Shown: positions 1 to 5,984, counted from the first letter of the stretch. The stretch is 11,958 bases of DNA from RGIG3009 sp964390295 (GCA_964390295.1 CAYMHR010000038.1:1-11958), one strand, 5' to 3'. Numbers and translations: made by a program. The notes: generated by a model not told the origin, from the letters alone.

Positions 1-15
1 ACGGCGAAACCGCCG
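1..15 (-). terminator. Possible ssrA terminator hairpin, cut by the window edge
   Basis: Bases 2-6 (CGGCG) and 11-15 (CGCCG) form a perfect 5-bp inverted repeat around a 4-base loop. It lies about 33 bases beyond the mature 3' end of the tmRNA in its direction of transcription, where a terminator is expected. The T-tract that would prove it would lie to the left of base 1 and cannot be seen. Confidence 0.3.
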
Positions 16-47
16 ACATAGAAATAGGGTTTTGTGTAATATTGTGT

Positions 48-396
48 TGGTGGAGCCGAGGGGAATCGAACCCCTGTCCGAAAATCCCTTACCGTGGTTT
101 TCTCCGAGTGCAGCCCGTCTTTTAAGATTCCCCTCATCCACCGCCGGTGGGCAGGCTGTGGAGTACGGTAGTCGCTAAATCATGACGGACAGAGCGACAT
201 CGGCCCGTTCACGTTCACCGCTACATGACGCCCTTATCCCGATCGCGGTACTTCGGGTAAGGACGGCAGCCTAATTAGGCCGCGAGAGCAACTTGATTGT
301 TGTCGTTTATTTTGAAAAATTGCAGATTTTATAGCGGTTCTGCACCGCTACTCGCTTACCAAGGCTCACGATCCCCGTCGAAACCTTTGCGGCCCC
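48..396 (-). ncRNA. ssrA: tmRNA (transfer-messenger RNA)
   Basis: tmRNA rescues ribosomes stalled on broken mRNAs, acting first as an alanyl-tRNA mimic and then as an mRNA for a degradation tag. On the minus strand the 3' end carries a T-arm (GGGGTTCGATTCCCC) and ends in CGGCTCC-A-CCA, with CCA encoded at 48-50. The 5' end (GGGGCCG, 390-396) pairs with CGGCTCC in a 7-bp acceptor stem with one G-U, which fixes a length of 349 nt. The conserved 5' block GGTTTCGACGGGG follows. The tag reading frame ends NDNNQVALAA with TAA at 275-277; the ALAA end is the typical ClpXP-type degron. The resume codon is uncertain: GAC at 302-304 would give the tag DNNQVALAA, while no GCA lies in the right frame. 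A dedicated promoter lies at 417-445. Confidence 0.96.
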
Positions 397-416
397 CAAT
401 CTGGGTGCCCGGTTCC

Positions 417-445
417 AGTATAGACAAAATCGATCCAAAAGTCAA
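417..445 (-). promoter_or_regulatory. ssrA promoter (SigA type)
   Basis: On the minus strand a TTGACT -35 (440-445) and TATACT -10 (417-422) are separated by exactly 17 bases. The predicted start, near 410, is about a dozen bases upstream of the mature tmRNA 5' end, as expected for a precursor trimmed by RNase P. The promoter begins 18 bases after the DUF523 stop codon, so ssrA need not depend on the lexA transcript. Confidence 0.8.
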
Positions 446-462
446 CCGGATAACGCGAAAAG

Positions 463-891
463 TTATCGCCAGGCTTCTTCGCTTTCCACGGTGATACCGT
501 TTTGCTCCAGCAAAGCGGCGGTGATGCCGCGCCCGGCGATCAGCCGCTTGGAAAAGGTGCCGTCGTATACGAAATGGCAGCCGCAAGACGGGCTGTTTTC
601 TTTAAGGATGGCTTTGTGGATATGCAGGTCGCGGCACAATGCCAATGCTTTTTCAGCCCCCAGCCGATATTGTGCGGTAACGTCCACGCCTGCGGCATTA
701 ACGACGCGATCGCCGCACTGCTCCGCCGGAGGGCGCGGTGTGGGCAAACCGCCCATACATTCCGGACAAACGGGAATCACGGCACCCCTGTCGATCAACG
801 CTTGAATGGCGGGTGAAACCGGCTTGGAGCACCCATCATACCGTGTGGACAGACCGCACAGGCAGGCGCTGACGATATATTCCGGCCTCAT
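463..891 (-). CDS. DUF523 family protein (TudS-like putative Fe-S desulfidase)
   Basis: The 142-residue protein matches the small cytosolic DUF523 family, whose characterised member TudS removes sulfur from thiouracil using a [4Fe-4S] cluster held by three cysteines. All the family landmarks are visible: SACL with C10, YDG at 18-20, CPE with C42 followed by GGLPTPRPP, and NSPSCG with C103. C10, C42 and C103 fit the expected cluster ligands. There are extra cysteines at 12, 21, 45, 59, 86 and 105. The start ATG (889-891) overlaps the lexA stop as ATGA, so translation is probably coupled and the gene shares the lexA transcript. That implies damage-inducible expression, which is inference. Family membership is solid; the actual substrate (a thiolated base or other thio compound) is unknown. 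Confidence 0.85.
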   Translation of the reverse strand: MRPEYIVSACLCGLSTRYDGCSKPVSPAIQALIDRGAVIPVCPECMGGLPTPRPPAEQCGDRVVNAAGVDVTAQYRLGAEKALALCRDLHIHKAILKENSPSCGCHFVYDGTFSKRLIAGRGITAALLEQNGITVESEEAWR

Positions 892-1472
892 CCGAAGTTA
901 CGCACCAGCGATACCACTTTGCCGAGGATCACTGCTTCCTTGACTATAATCGGTTGGAACGCGTCGTTTTCCGGCTGAAGGCGAATGTGATCCTGCTCGA
1001 AATAGATGCGCTTGACTGTGGCTTCGTCACCGATCAACGCCACGACGATTTCGCCGTTTTCCGCAGTCGGCGTTTTGCGGACGATGACGATATCCTTGTC
1101 GAGAATACCGGCGTTGATCATGCTGGTGCCGGAAACGCGCAAGGCAAACAATTCCCCCGGCTCATAGCCGGTGCCGGAGTAGGGAACGTAATCCTCTACC
1201 TGTTCGACGGCCAGAATGGGATTGCCGGCCGTGACCTTGCCAAGCAGGGGGACGCGAGCCACGGTTTCACCCGGCATGCGGATGGAACGGTTTAATCGCC
1301 CGTCGCGCTGAATATAGCCGCCCTCTTCCAGTATTTTCAGGTAGGAATGAACGGTGGAGGTGGAGCGGATATTGGCGGCGGCGCAGATTTCACGCACCGT
1401 GGGGGGAACGCCGGTTTGTGCACGCTCCTGTAAAAAGGTAAGTACCTGTTGTTGCTTCAGGGTTAATTCCAT
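888..1472 (-). CDS. lexA: LexA repressor, SOS regulator
   Basis: LexA represses DNA-damage genes and cleaves itself when RecA filaments form. From the ATG at 1470-1472 the protein has 194 residues. The N-terminal winged helix-turn-helix spans about 1-65 (LTLKQQQVLTFL, then PPTVREICAAANIRSTSTVHSYLK). The C-terminal S24 peptidase domain has the self-cleavage site A82-G83 (VTAGNP), the nucleophile S117 in SGTSM and the general base K154 in ATVKR, so it should be autocleavable. I chose this ATG because GAGGTG (1479-1484) lies 6 bases upstream; an in-frame GTG three codons earlier lies inside that Shine-Dalgarno sequence. The promoter and a LexA box lie immediately upstream, indicating autoregulation. 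DUF523 overlaps its 3' end. Confidence 0.96.
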   Translation of the reverse strand: MELTLKQQQVLTFLQERAQTGVPPTVREICAAANIRSTSTVHSYLKILEEGGYIQRDGRLNRSIRMPGETVARVPLLGKVTAGNPILAVEQVEDYVPYSGTGYEPGELFALRVSGTSMINAGILDKDIVIVRKTPTAENGEIVVALIGDEATVKRIYFEQDHIRLQPENDAFQPIIVKEAVILGKVVSLVRNFG

Positions 1473-1478
1473 TGCAAT

Positions 1479-1484
1479 CACCTC
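1479..1484 (-). promoter_or_regulatory. lexA ribosome binding site that sets the start
   Basis: GAGGTG on the minus strand lies 6 bases before the ATG at 1470-1472. The possible upstream GTG start (1479-1481) is part of this site and has no Shine-Dalgarno sequence of its own. Confidence 0.75.
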
Positions 1485-1490
1485 ACGAAT

Positions 1491-1519
1491 AGTATAACAC
1501 GTCTTTTTTCAAAAAGCAA
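1491..1519 (-). promoter_or_regulatory. lexA promoter
   Basis: On the minus strand TTGCTT (1514-1519) and TATACT (1491-1496) are 17 bases apart. The -10 is near consensus and the -35 is weak. The -35 overlaps the LexA-like box at 1517-1530, so bound repressor would block RNA polymerase. Confidence 0.7.
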
Positions 1520-1530
1520 ACATTTGTTTG
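1517..1530. promoter_or_regulatory. LexA (DinR-type) SOS box
   Basis: CAAACATTTGTTTG is a 14-base palindrome with perfect CAAAC/GTTTG half sites around a 4-base centre. It closely resembles the Gram-positive SOS box CGAAC-N4-GTTCG; both half sites carry the tolerated G/C-to-A/T change at the second position. Its position over the lexA -35 is what an autoregulatory operator requires. Confidence 0.75.
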
Positions 1531-1597
1531 GCATTTTTCTTATAAAAATTTTATTACAGTTTATTCACACTCAATTCACAAACTTGTCCGGTAAGTT

Positions 1598-1606
1598 TGA
1601 TATACT
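1598..1606 (+). promoter_or_regulatory. Extended -10 promoter of the intergenic RNA
   Basis: TGATATACT is an extended -10 element (TGn followed by TATACT). No good -35 lies 16-18 bases upstream; TTCACA at 1575-1580 is 20 bases away. The upstream 1531-1580 stretch is AT-rich and could act as an UP element. The predicted start is near 1613, divergent from lexA. Confidence 0.5.
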
Positions 1607-1612
1607 CAAAGC

Positions 1613-1735
1613 GTACTCAAGAGAGCGGTCGGAACCGCACCGATCCTCTCACCAAAATGAGTATATACCCCTCCTCAAAACACCCCTCTAACTGTAAACA
1701 GGTCGCTCGTCAGAGCGGCCTGTTTACGTTTTTAT
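1613..1735 (+). ncRNA. Candidate small RNA or terminated leader between lexA and spoIIIAA
   Basis: No known RNA family was recognised. A transcript from the extended -10 at 1598-1606 would begin with an imperfect hairpin: GTACTCA (1613-1619) pairs with TGAGTAT (1658-1664). Inside it GAGAG (1621-1625) pairs with CTCTC (1646-1650), and GGTCGG (1627-1632) pairs with CCGATC (1640-1645), leaving C1626 bulged. A C-rich unpaired stretch follows, with CCCCTCCTC at 1668-1676 and CCCCTCT at 1683-1689. The first contains CCUCC, complementary to a Shine-Dalgarno core. The RNA ends in a strong intrinsic terminator. The layout of hairpin, C-rich seed and terminator resembles trans-acting sRNAs of Firmicutes, but a spoIIIA leader or attenuator is possible. 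No convincing reading frame lies within it. Confidence 0.45.
1694..1735 (+). terminator. Strong intrinsic terminator upstream of spoIIIAA
   Basis: A 15-bp stem (1694-1708 with 1713-1727, one G-U pair) closes a 4-base loop (GTCA) and is followed by GTTTTTATT. The other strand lacks a T-run on its exit side, so it acts rightwards. It would end the candidate RNA starting near 1613 and shield spoIIIA from upstream transcription. Confidence 0.88.
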
Positions 1736-1747
1736 TGGTTTCTTTTT

Positions 1748-1776
1748 GCATAAACCGTTATACCGCGGCATAAGTA
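1748..1776 (+). promoter_or_regulatory. Candidate SigE-type promoter of the spoIIIA operon
   Basis: GCATAAA (1748-1754) and CATAAGTA (1769-1776) are 14 bases apart, resembling the mother-cell SigE pattern (about KMATATT, 14-15 bases, CATACANT); the CATA core is intact but other positions differ. It lies just after the terminator and would give a leader of about 23 bases before the spoIIIAA start. In B. subtilis spoIIIA is SigE-dependent. An overlapping SigA-like alternative is TTGGTT (1735-1740), 18 bases, TATACC (1759-1764). Confidence 0.5.
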
Positions 1777-1791
1777 TGGACAAGACCGGAC

Positions 1792-1798
1792 AAGGAGG
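1792..1798 (+). promoter_or_regulatory. spoIIIAA ribosome binding site that sets the start
   Basis: AAGGAGG lies 7 bases before GTG at 1806. The in-frame ATGs at 1746 and 1776 have no such site, and the first lies upstream of the SigE-like promoter. Confidence 0.8.
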
Positions 1799-1805
1799 TG
1801 GCAAC

Positions 1806-2774
1806 GTGGACGGATGGCGTTCCCTGCTCATGCTGTTGCCGGAGCCGTTGAAGCGGACGCTTCAGCGTTTGCCTTCCGCAACGTGTGAGCAGGTGCAAGA
1901 GCTGCGCCTGCGTGCCGGACAGGCCGTAGCACTCGGTATACGTGGTGTGGAGCGTTACGTGACTGCCGGCGGTGTGCTGACGGTTCAGCCGGAAGCGGCG
2001 CTTTGCTGTGACAGCGCGTGGCTGCAGCAGGTGATAGATTGTGTTTGTCAGCAGTCGATATACGCGCATCAGGAGGAATTGAAGCACGGCTTTTTGACGG
2101 CGTCGAACGGTTGCCGCATCGGTATTGCCGGGACGGCGGTCGTGGAAAAGGGCACGATTGTCAGCTACCGGTGCATCACCTCGCTGTGTTTGCGCGTATC
2201 GCGCGGACATCACGGTTGCGCCGCCGTGCTGGCGGAACGACTGTGCTCCGACGGCATTGCCGGTGCGCTGATCTGCGGCGAACCGTCCAGCGGAAAAACC
2301 AGTCTGTTGCGCGATTTGGCCCGCGAATTTTCCGCTCGGCGTTTTTCGGTTGCGGTGGTGGACGAGCGCGGTGAGATCGCCGGTGGTGGACATTTAGTCG
2401 GGTGCGATTGCCTTTTCGGCGCTCCGAAGGCGCAAGGGATCGAACAGGCGATCCGGTGCTTGTCACCGCGGGTGGTGCTGTTTGACGAATTGGGCGGCCG
2501 CGAGGAGCTGAAGGCGGTGCGTCAGGCATGGTACTGTGGTGTGCCGATCGTTACGTCGGTTCATTGCCGACGCTTGGAGGAGCTGCTTCATCGCGCCGAG
2601 CTGGCGGAGGCGTTGCACACCGGCGTTTTTCCGTATTTGGTGCAGTTGCGAGGTGCCGGATCGCCGGGTGAGATTGCAGAACTTCGGCAGACGGAGGTGT
2701 GGTTGAATGAAAACGGTGGGCGTTCTGCTGGTCTTTTTGACAGGCACCGGATACGGCCTGTGGGAGTATGTTAA
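1806..2774 (+). CDS. spoIIIAA: Stage III sporulation protein AA (ATPase of the SpoIIIA channel)
   Basis: SpoIIIAA is the cytoplasmic mother-cell ATPase related to secretion ATPases (PulE/GspE class). It powers the SpoIIIA-SpoIIQ channel that keeps the forespore active after engulfment. The GTG start gives 322 residues (B. subtilis about 307). The Walker A motif GEPSSGKT is at 158-165, with K164 and T165, followed by SLLRD. DERGE starts at 186, and the Walker B stretch VVLFDELGG starts at 223 with D227 and E228. An N-terminal domain of about 150 residues precedes the ATPase core. It is the first gene of an eight-gene operon. The last 22 residues (301-322) are encoded inside the spoIIIAB reading frame, a 68-base overlap, and look like a non-conserved tail produced by loss of an earlier stop. 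Confidence 0.95.
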   Translation: MDGWRSLLMLLPEPLKRTLQRLPSATCEQVQELRLRAGQAVALGIRGVERYVTAGGVLTVQPEAALCCDSAWLQQVIDCVCQQSIYAHQEELKHGFLTASNGCRIGIAGTAVVEKGTIVSYRCITSLCLRVSRGHHGCAAVLAERLCSDGIAGALICGEPSSGKTSLLRDLAREFSARRFSVAVVDERGEIAGGGHLVGCDCLFGAPKAQGIEQAIRCLSPRVVLFDELGGREELKAVRQAWYCGVPIVTSVHCRRLEELLHRAELAEALHTGVFPYLVQLRGAGSPGEIAELRQTEVWLNENGGRSAGLFDRHRIRPVGVC

Positions 2775-3213
2775 GCTGAAGCGTCGGTCGGATGCGCTGG
2801 AACGGTTGGTGCGTCTGTGCGAACAGATGGCGGAGCGTATTCGGTACACGGCGGCACCGCTGGAGGAGCTGTTATCCTTTTTTTCAACCTCCTCGGAATG
2901 GAAGGGCTTTTGTTTGTTTCGCGGTTTGCCGGCAACGTCGTCAACGGAGGATTGGCGCGCCGCCTGGTTGAAGTCGGTGACGCAAAGCGCCGGTGAGTTG
3001 GGTCTTACCGAAGAGGAGCAACGGTTGTTGTGCGAGTTTACAACCGATTTTGGCAGGAACGATCTGGAAGGTGAGATTCAGCGTTGTCGTCGGTATGCGA
3101 CGACATTTCGGGAGCGGTGCGCGTCGGCTCAAAACGACGTGCGTTGCCGGGGACGCTTGTACATTACTTTGGGGTTTTGCGGCGGCAGTGCGTTGGCACT
3201 GCTACTGATATAA
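2707..3213 (+). CDS. spoIIIAB: Stage III sporulation protein AB
   Basis: SpoIIIAB belongs to the SpoIIIA channel and is thought to connect the membrane components with the SpoIIIAA ATPase; it resembles GspF-type platform proteins. The protein has 168 residues, close to the B. subtilis 171. An N-terminal hydrophobic segment (about 3-20, VGVLLVFLTGTGYGLW) is followed by a charged helical domain with family features (LKRRSDALERLVRLCEQMAERIRY). A second hydrophobic segment closes the C terminus (about 150-168). GGAGGTG at 2693-2699 supports the ATG at 2707, which sits inside the 3' end of spoIIIAA. The stop is followed at once by the spoIIIAC ribosome binding site. Confidence 0.92.
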   Translation: MKTVGVLLVFLTGTGYGLWEYVKLKRRSDALERLVRLCEQMAERIRYTAAPLEELLSFFSTSSEWKGFCLFRGLPATSSTEDWRAAWLKSVTQSAGELGLTEEEQRLLCEFTTDFGRNDLEGEIQRCRRYATTFRERCASAQNDVRCRGRLYITLGFCGGSALALLLI

Positions 3214-3225
3214 GGAGGAACATCG

Positions 3226-3420
3226 GTGGATGTTGATTTGATTTTTAAGATTGCGGCGATCGGGATCATCGTCGCGGTGCTGAATCAGGTGCTGATCCGT
3301 TCGGGACGCGAGGAGCAGGCCATGATGACTACGCTGGCGGGCTTGATCGTGGTGTTGACCATGGTCGTCACCGAGATCAGCGATCTGTTTCGGCTTGTCA
3401 AATCGGTCTTCGGGTTATAG
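3226..3420 (+). CDS. spoIIIAC: Stage III sporulation protein AC
   Basis: SpoIIIAC is a very small membrane subunit of the mother-cell channel. The 64 residues match the usual family size (about 68) and contain two hydrophobic helices, roughly 5-24 (IFKIAAIGIIVAVLNQVL) and 33-50 (MTTLAGLIVVLTMVV). A short charged loop (RSGREEQA) lies between them. The start is GTG at 3226 with AAGGAGG at 3212-3218. The order AB-AC-AD is the conserved one. Confidence 0.93.
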   Translation: MDVDLIFKIAAIGIIVAVLNQVLIRSGREEQAMMTTLAGLIVVLTMVVTEISDLFRLVKSVFGL

Positions 3421-3422
3421 CG

Positions 3423-3821
3423 ATGGCGTTGACAAAGCTGTTGGTGATCGTCCTTGCCGCGGCGTTGTTGGCGGTGGTATTGCGCCGTTACGCGCCGGAG
3501 CAGGCCTTGGTATTGGGCTTGCTGGCCGGTGCGCTGGTTCTCATGGCGGCGCTGACCAATGCCGCGCCGATGCTTTCGGACGTGCGAGCGCTGTTTTCCG
3601 AAAGCGGGATACCCAACGAATACGTTACCGTGCTGTTTAAGGCGCTCGGCACGTGCCTGTTGACACAGTTGGCTTCGGATGCCTGTCGCGATGCCGGTGA
3701 GCAGGGGCTGGCGGCCAAAGCGGAGCTTGCCGGCAAGCTGTCCATGCTGACGCTGGCGTTGCCACTGTTCCGTCAGGTGGGAAAGCTCGCGCTTTCGCTG
3801 ATCCAAGGAGGGACAACATGA
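3423..3821 (+). CDS. spoIIIAD: Stage III sporulation protein AD
   Basis: SpoIIIAD is a multispanning membrane subunit of the SpoIIIA complex. The protein has 132 residues (B. subtilis about 133). Hydrophobic helices are visible at about 4-20, 28-47 and 65-85, with a further amphipathic segment near 105-125. The IPNEYVTVLFKALGTCLLTQLASDACRDAGEQGLAAKAELAGK region is the recognisable family core, given here only as a landmark from about residue 61. No clear Shine-Dalgarno site precedes the ATG, which lies 3 bases after the spoIIIAC stop, so translational coupling is likely. Its stop overlaps the spoIIIAE start as ATGA. Confidence 0.92.
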   Translation: MALTKLLVIVLAAALLAVVLRRYAPEQALVLGLLAGALVLMAALTNAAPMLSDVRALFSESGIPNEYVTVLFKALGTCLLTQLASDACRDAGEQGLAAKAELAGKLSMLTLALPLFRQVGKLALSLIQGGTT

Positions 3822-4948
3822 AAAGGCTTGTGCTGGTCATGGTCGTACTGGGTTGGGTGTTGTACGGAAGCTTTGCGGCGTCGGCCGCGACCGTGGAGGA
3901 ACTGTACGAGGAACAGCTACAGGCGAGCGGTGGCACCGAATTGTTCACCGCACTCCCGGAGGAAACGCAAACGTTACTGCGCGAGCTGGGGATTGACACC
4001 TTAAAGCCCGCGGCGTTTTCCGACTTAGACGTCGATACGGTGTGGGACAAGCTGCTCGAAGTCGTGCGGGTCGCTTTTCAGGCGCCGCTGGCGACGGCAG
4101 GAACGGTGCTGGCCGTTGTGTTGCTGTATGCGTGGATGAACGGATGGCGACATTCCCTGCGAGAGGAAGAAAGCACGACGGTATTTGGAACTGTGTGTGT
4201 GCTGTCGATATGCGGTTGTATCATTTTGCCACTGATCGCCTGTCTGGATACTGTGCGCGAAGCCATGAGCGCAGTCGGTGTGTTTATGACCGGCTTCACG
4301 CCGGTGTATGCCGGTGTCTTGCTCAGCAACGGTCAGGCGGCGACGGCCCTGTCCTTTCAAAGTCTGGTTTTTGCGGCGGCACAGTTGTTGTCACTGGTAT
4401 CGGGTCAGGTGATCGTGCCGTTGCTGACGATTTCTTTGGCGATTGTTGTGACCGGCTCGGTGACGCCGCAGGTCCGTTTGGACAGCGTCGGAAAGTTCAT
4501 CGGCAAAGCGGCGGTATGGCTGTTGACCGGCGGCACGATGCTGTTTAGCGGACTTCTCTCTTTGCAAAACGTAACGGCTCGCGCTACCGATACGCTGGGA
4601 ACGCGCGCCGTGAAATTTTCCATTTCCAGCTTTGTGCCGGTGGTGGGCAATTCCTTAAGCGAGGCGTTTTCCACGATCCGTGGGTGCTTGCAAATGCTTC
4701 ATTCCACGCTGGGGGCTTTTGGCATGGCGGCGACCGTGTTGATTTTGTTGCCGCCCCTGTTGCAGTGCATCGGTTGGGACCTGCTGCTGTCGGTTTGCGG
4801 CGTGGCGACGGATTTGTTTGAATTGTCCGCTCTTACCGGGATGATCAAAGCGGCCAAGCACACCGTTCGGTGCATGATTGGCGTTTTAACGGCATCCGGG
4901 GCGTTTTTGATTATCGCCGTGGCGGTGGTTTCGGCGGCAGGAGGGTAG
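3818..4948 (+). CDS. spoIIIAE: Stage III sporulation protein AE
   Basis: SpoIIIAE is the largest polytopic membrane protein of the SpoIIIA complex. The 376 residues (B. subtilis about 399) begin with a signal-like segment (KRLVLVMVVLGWVLYGSFAASA, about 2-24) that may be cleaved after ASA. An acidic extracytoplasmic stretch to about residue 75 follows. Some six to seven hydrophobic helices then run to the C terminus, ending AFLIIAVAVVSAAGG. The conserved SFVPVVGNSLSEAFSTIRGC block is near residue 270. The start is supported by CCAAGGAGG at 3803-3811, inside the end of spoIIIAD. Confidence 0.94.
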   Translation: MKRLVLVMVVLGWVLYGSFAASAATVEELYEEQLQASGGTELFTALPEETQTLLRELGIDTLKPAAFSDLDVDTVWDKLLEVVRVAFQAPLATAGTVLAVVLLYAWMNGWRHSLREEESTTVFGTVCVLSICGCIILPLIACLDTVREAMSAVGVFMTGFTPVYAGVLLSNGQAATALSFQSLVFAAAQLLSLVSGQVIVPLLTISLAIVVTGSVTPQVRLDSVGKFIGKAAVWLLTGGTMLFSGLLSLQNVTARATDTLGTRAVKFSISSFVPVVGNSLSEAFSTIRGCLQMLHSTLGAFGMAATVLILLPPLLQCIGWDLLLSVCGVATDLFELSALTGMIKAAKHTVRCMIGVLTASGAFLIIAVAVVSAAGG

Positions 4949-4949
4949 T

Positions 4950-5420
4950 ATGGACGGATTACGTGCGTGGGGAGCTGCCGTTTGCATGACGGCGCTCGGC
5001 TGTTCGGCGGTACGTCTGCTGGCGCCGAACAGCGGAACGGGCAAGCTGCTCCAGTTGTTGGTTACCACGGTTTTCATCGTTTGTTTTCTGACACCCTTGT
5101 CGGGACTTCGCTCGTTGACGTCGCTGGATTTGGACGGCTTGCCGGAGGAGGTAACGGCGGACCTGATGGAGGAGGCGGTAACACGGCAGTTGCAAATCCA
5201 GGTGCAGGAGGCGGTGACAACGATTGCCGAGGAAGGATTAGCGGCACGGGGAGTTGCCGCGAAAAAAATCACGGTTTTGACGGATACTTCGGAAGAAGGC
5301 GGCATATATATTCAGCAGGTCATCATCGCGGTGGACAAACAAACGGTAGCGATCGCCAAGACGGTAGGGGAGGTGCTGACGGAGCAGCTGCAAGCCACGG
5401 TAACGGTGGAAGCATGGTGA
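4950..5420 (+). CDS. spoIIIAF: Stage III sporulation protein AF
   Basis: SpoIIIAF is a membrane-anchored subunit with a ring-forming soluble domain. The 156-residue protein is shorter than the B. subtilis one (about 206). Two hydrophobic helices are visible at about 7-25 and 31-50. A soluble domain follows, with a helical part (PEEVTADLMEEAVTRQLQIQ) and beta segments (KKITVLTDTSEEGGIYIQ, VIIAVDK). GGCAGGAGGG immediately upstream supports the ATG at 4950. Only one base separates it from the spoIIIAE stop. The shorter C terminus is probably lineage-specific rather than a break, since the reading frame is clean. Confidence 0.9.
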   Translation: MDGLRAWGAAVCMTALGCSAVRLLAPNSGTGKLLQLLVTTVFIVCFLTPLSGLRSLTSLDLDGLPEEVTADLMEEAVTRQLQIQVQEAVTTIAEEGLAARGVAAKKITVLTDTSEEGGIYIQQVIIAVDKQTVAIAKTVGEVLTEQLQATVTVEAW

Positions 5421-5435
5421 AGGGAAGGATGACTG

Positions 5436-5984
5436 ATGAAGCAAGCGTGGATGACACAGGCCGGGGAATGGCTTCGCAATGGCAAAGGAAGAAAGCTGTT
5501 GCTGATTGCCGGAACGGTTGGGATCGTGCTGTTGGCGTTGTCGGAGCTGTTGCCGGAGCACACGGAAACGACGGCGACGGCGTTGACTGCGGAGGAGTTT
5601 GTCCGGCAAACGGAGGAGCGCCTGCAGACGATCGTCAGTCGCATTGACGGCGCGGGTGAGTGTGAGGTGCTGGTGACGCTGGAAAACGGGGTGGAATACG
5701 TGTATGCGACCGAACAGCGGATCAGCTCCGACCGAAAAGAGGATACCGACGACAGCACTTCGCGCCTGACGCAGAGCGACGGAAGTGAAAGTGCCGCTAT
5801 TATCGTAGAAACCGATAACGGACGCGAAGGTTTGCTGGTTACGGAAATCCAGCCGACGATCCGCGGCGTTGTGATCGTTTGTGAGGGCGGTGATCGGGCA
5901 GAGGTGTGTGTGCGGATTCGGGAGGCGGTTACGGTGGCGATGAACCTGTCCGCCAAGCGGGTGTGCGTAACAAAATTATCGTGA
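5436..5984 (+). CDS. spoIIIAG: Stage III sporulation protein AG
   Basis: SpoIIIAG forms a large oligomeric ring in the space between the mother cell and forespore membranes, using a domain related to the ring-building motif of type III secretion proteins. The protein has 182 residues (B. subtilis about 229). After a short basic cytoplasmic N terminus there is one transmembrane helix (about 21-38, LLLIAGTVGIVLLALSEL). Then comes a soluble domain with the family block PTIRGVVIVCEGGD near 146-160 and the C-terminal strand KRVCVTKLS. GGAAGG at 5423-5428 precedes the ATG. Confidence 0.93.
   Translation: MKQAWMTQAGEWLRNGKGRKLLLIAGTVGIVLLALSELLPEHTETTATALTAEEFVRQTEERLQTIVSRIDGAGECEVLVTLENGVEYVYATEQRISSDRKEDTDDSTSRLTQSDGSESAAIIVETDNGREGLLVTEIQPTIRGVVIVCEGGDRAEVCVRIREAVTVAMNLSAKRVCVTKLS

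Noticed and set aside
449..467. Inverted repeat GATAAC/GTTATC at the DUF523 stop as a terminator
   Set aside because: The stem is only 6 AT-rich pairs and no T-run follows on the minus strand; the region is better explained as sequence next to the ssrA promoter.
1584..1606. TTGTCC (1584-1589) as a -35 for the -10 at 1601-1606
   Set aside because: The spacing is only 11 bases, too short for SigA; the extended -10 is the better explanation of promoter activity.
1657..1773. A 38-codon ATG reading frame (MSIYPSSKHP...) inside the candidate RNA
   Set aside because: There is no ribosome binding site, the start codon lies in a hairpin stem, and the frame runs through the strong terminator into the spoIIIA promoter.
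1746..1805. An upstream ATG extension of spoIIIAA by 20 codons
   Set aside because: It overlaps the candidate promoter, lacks a Shine-Dalgarno site, and would encode a non-conserved segment; the GTG at 1806 has an ideal AAGGAGG site.
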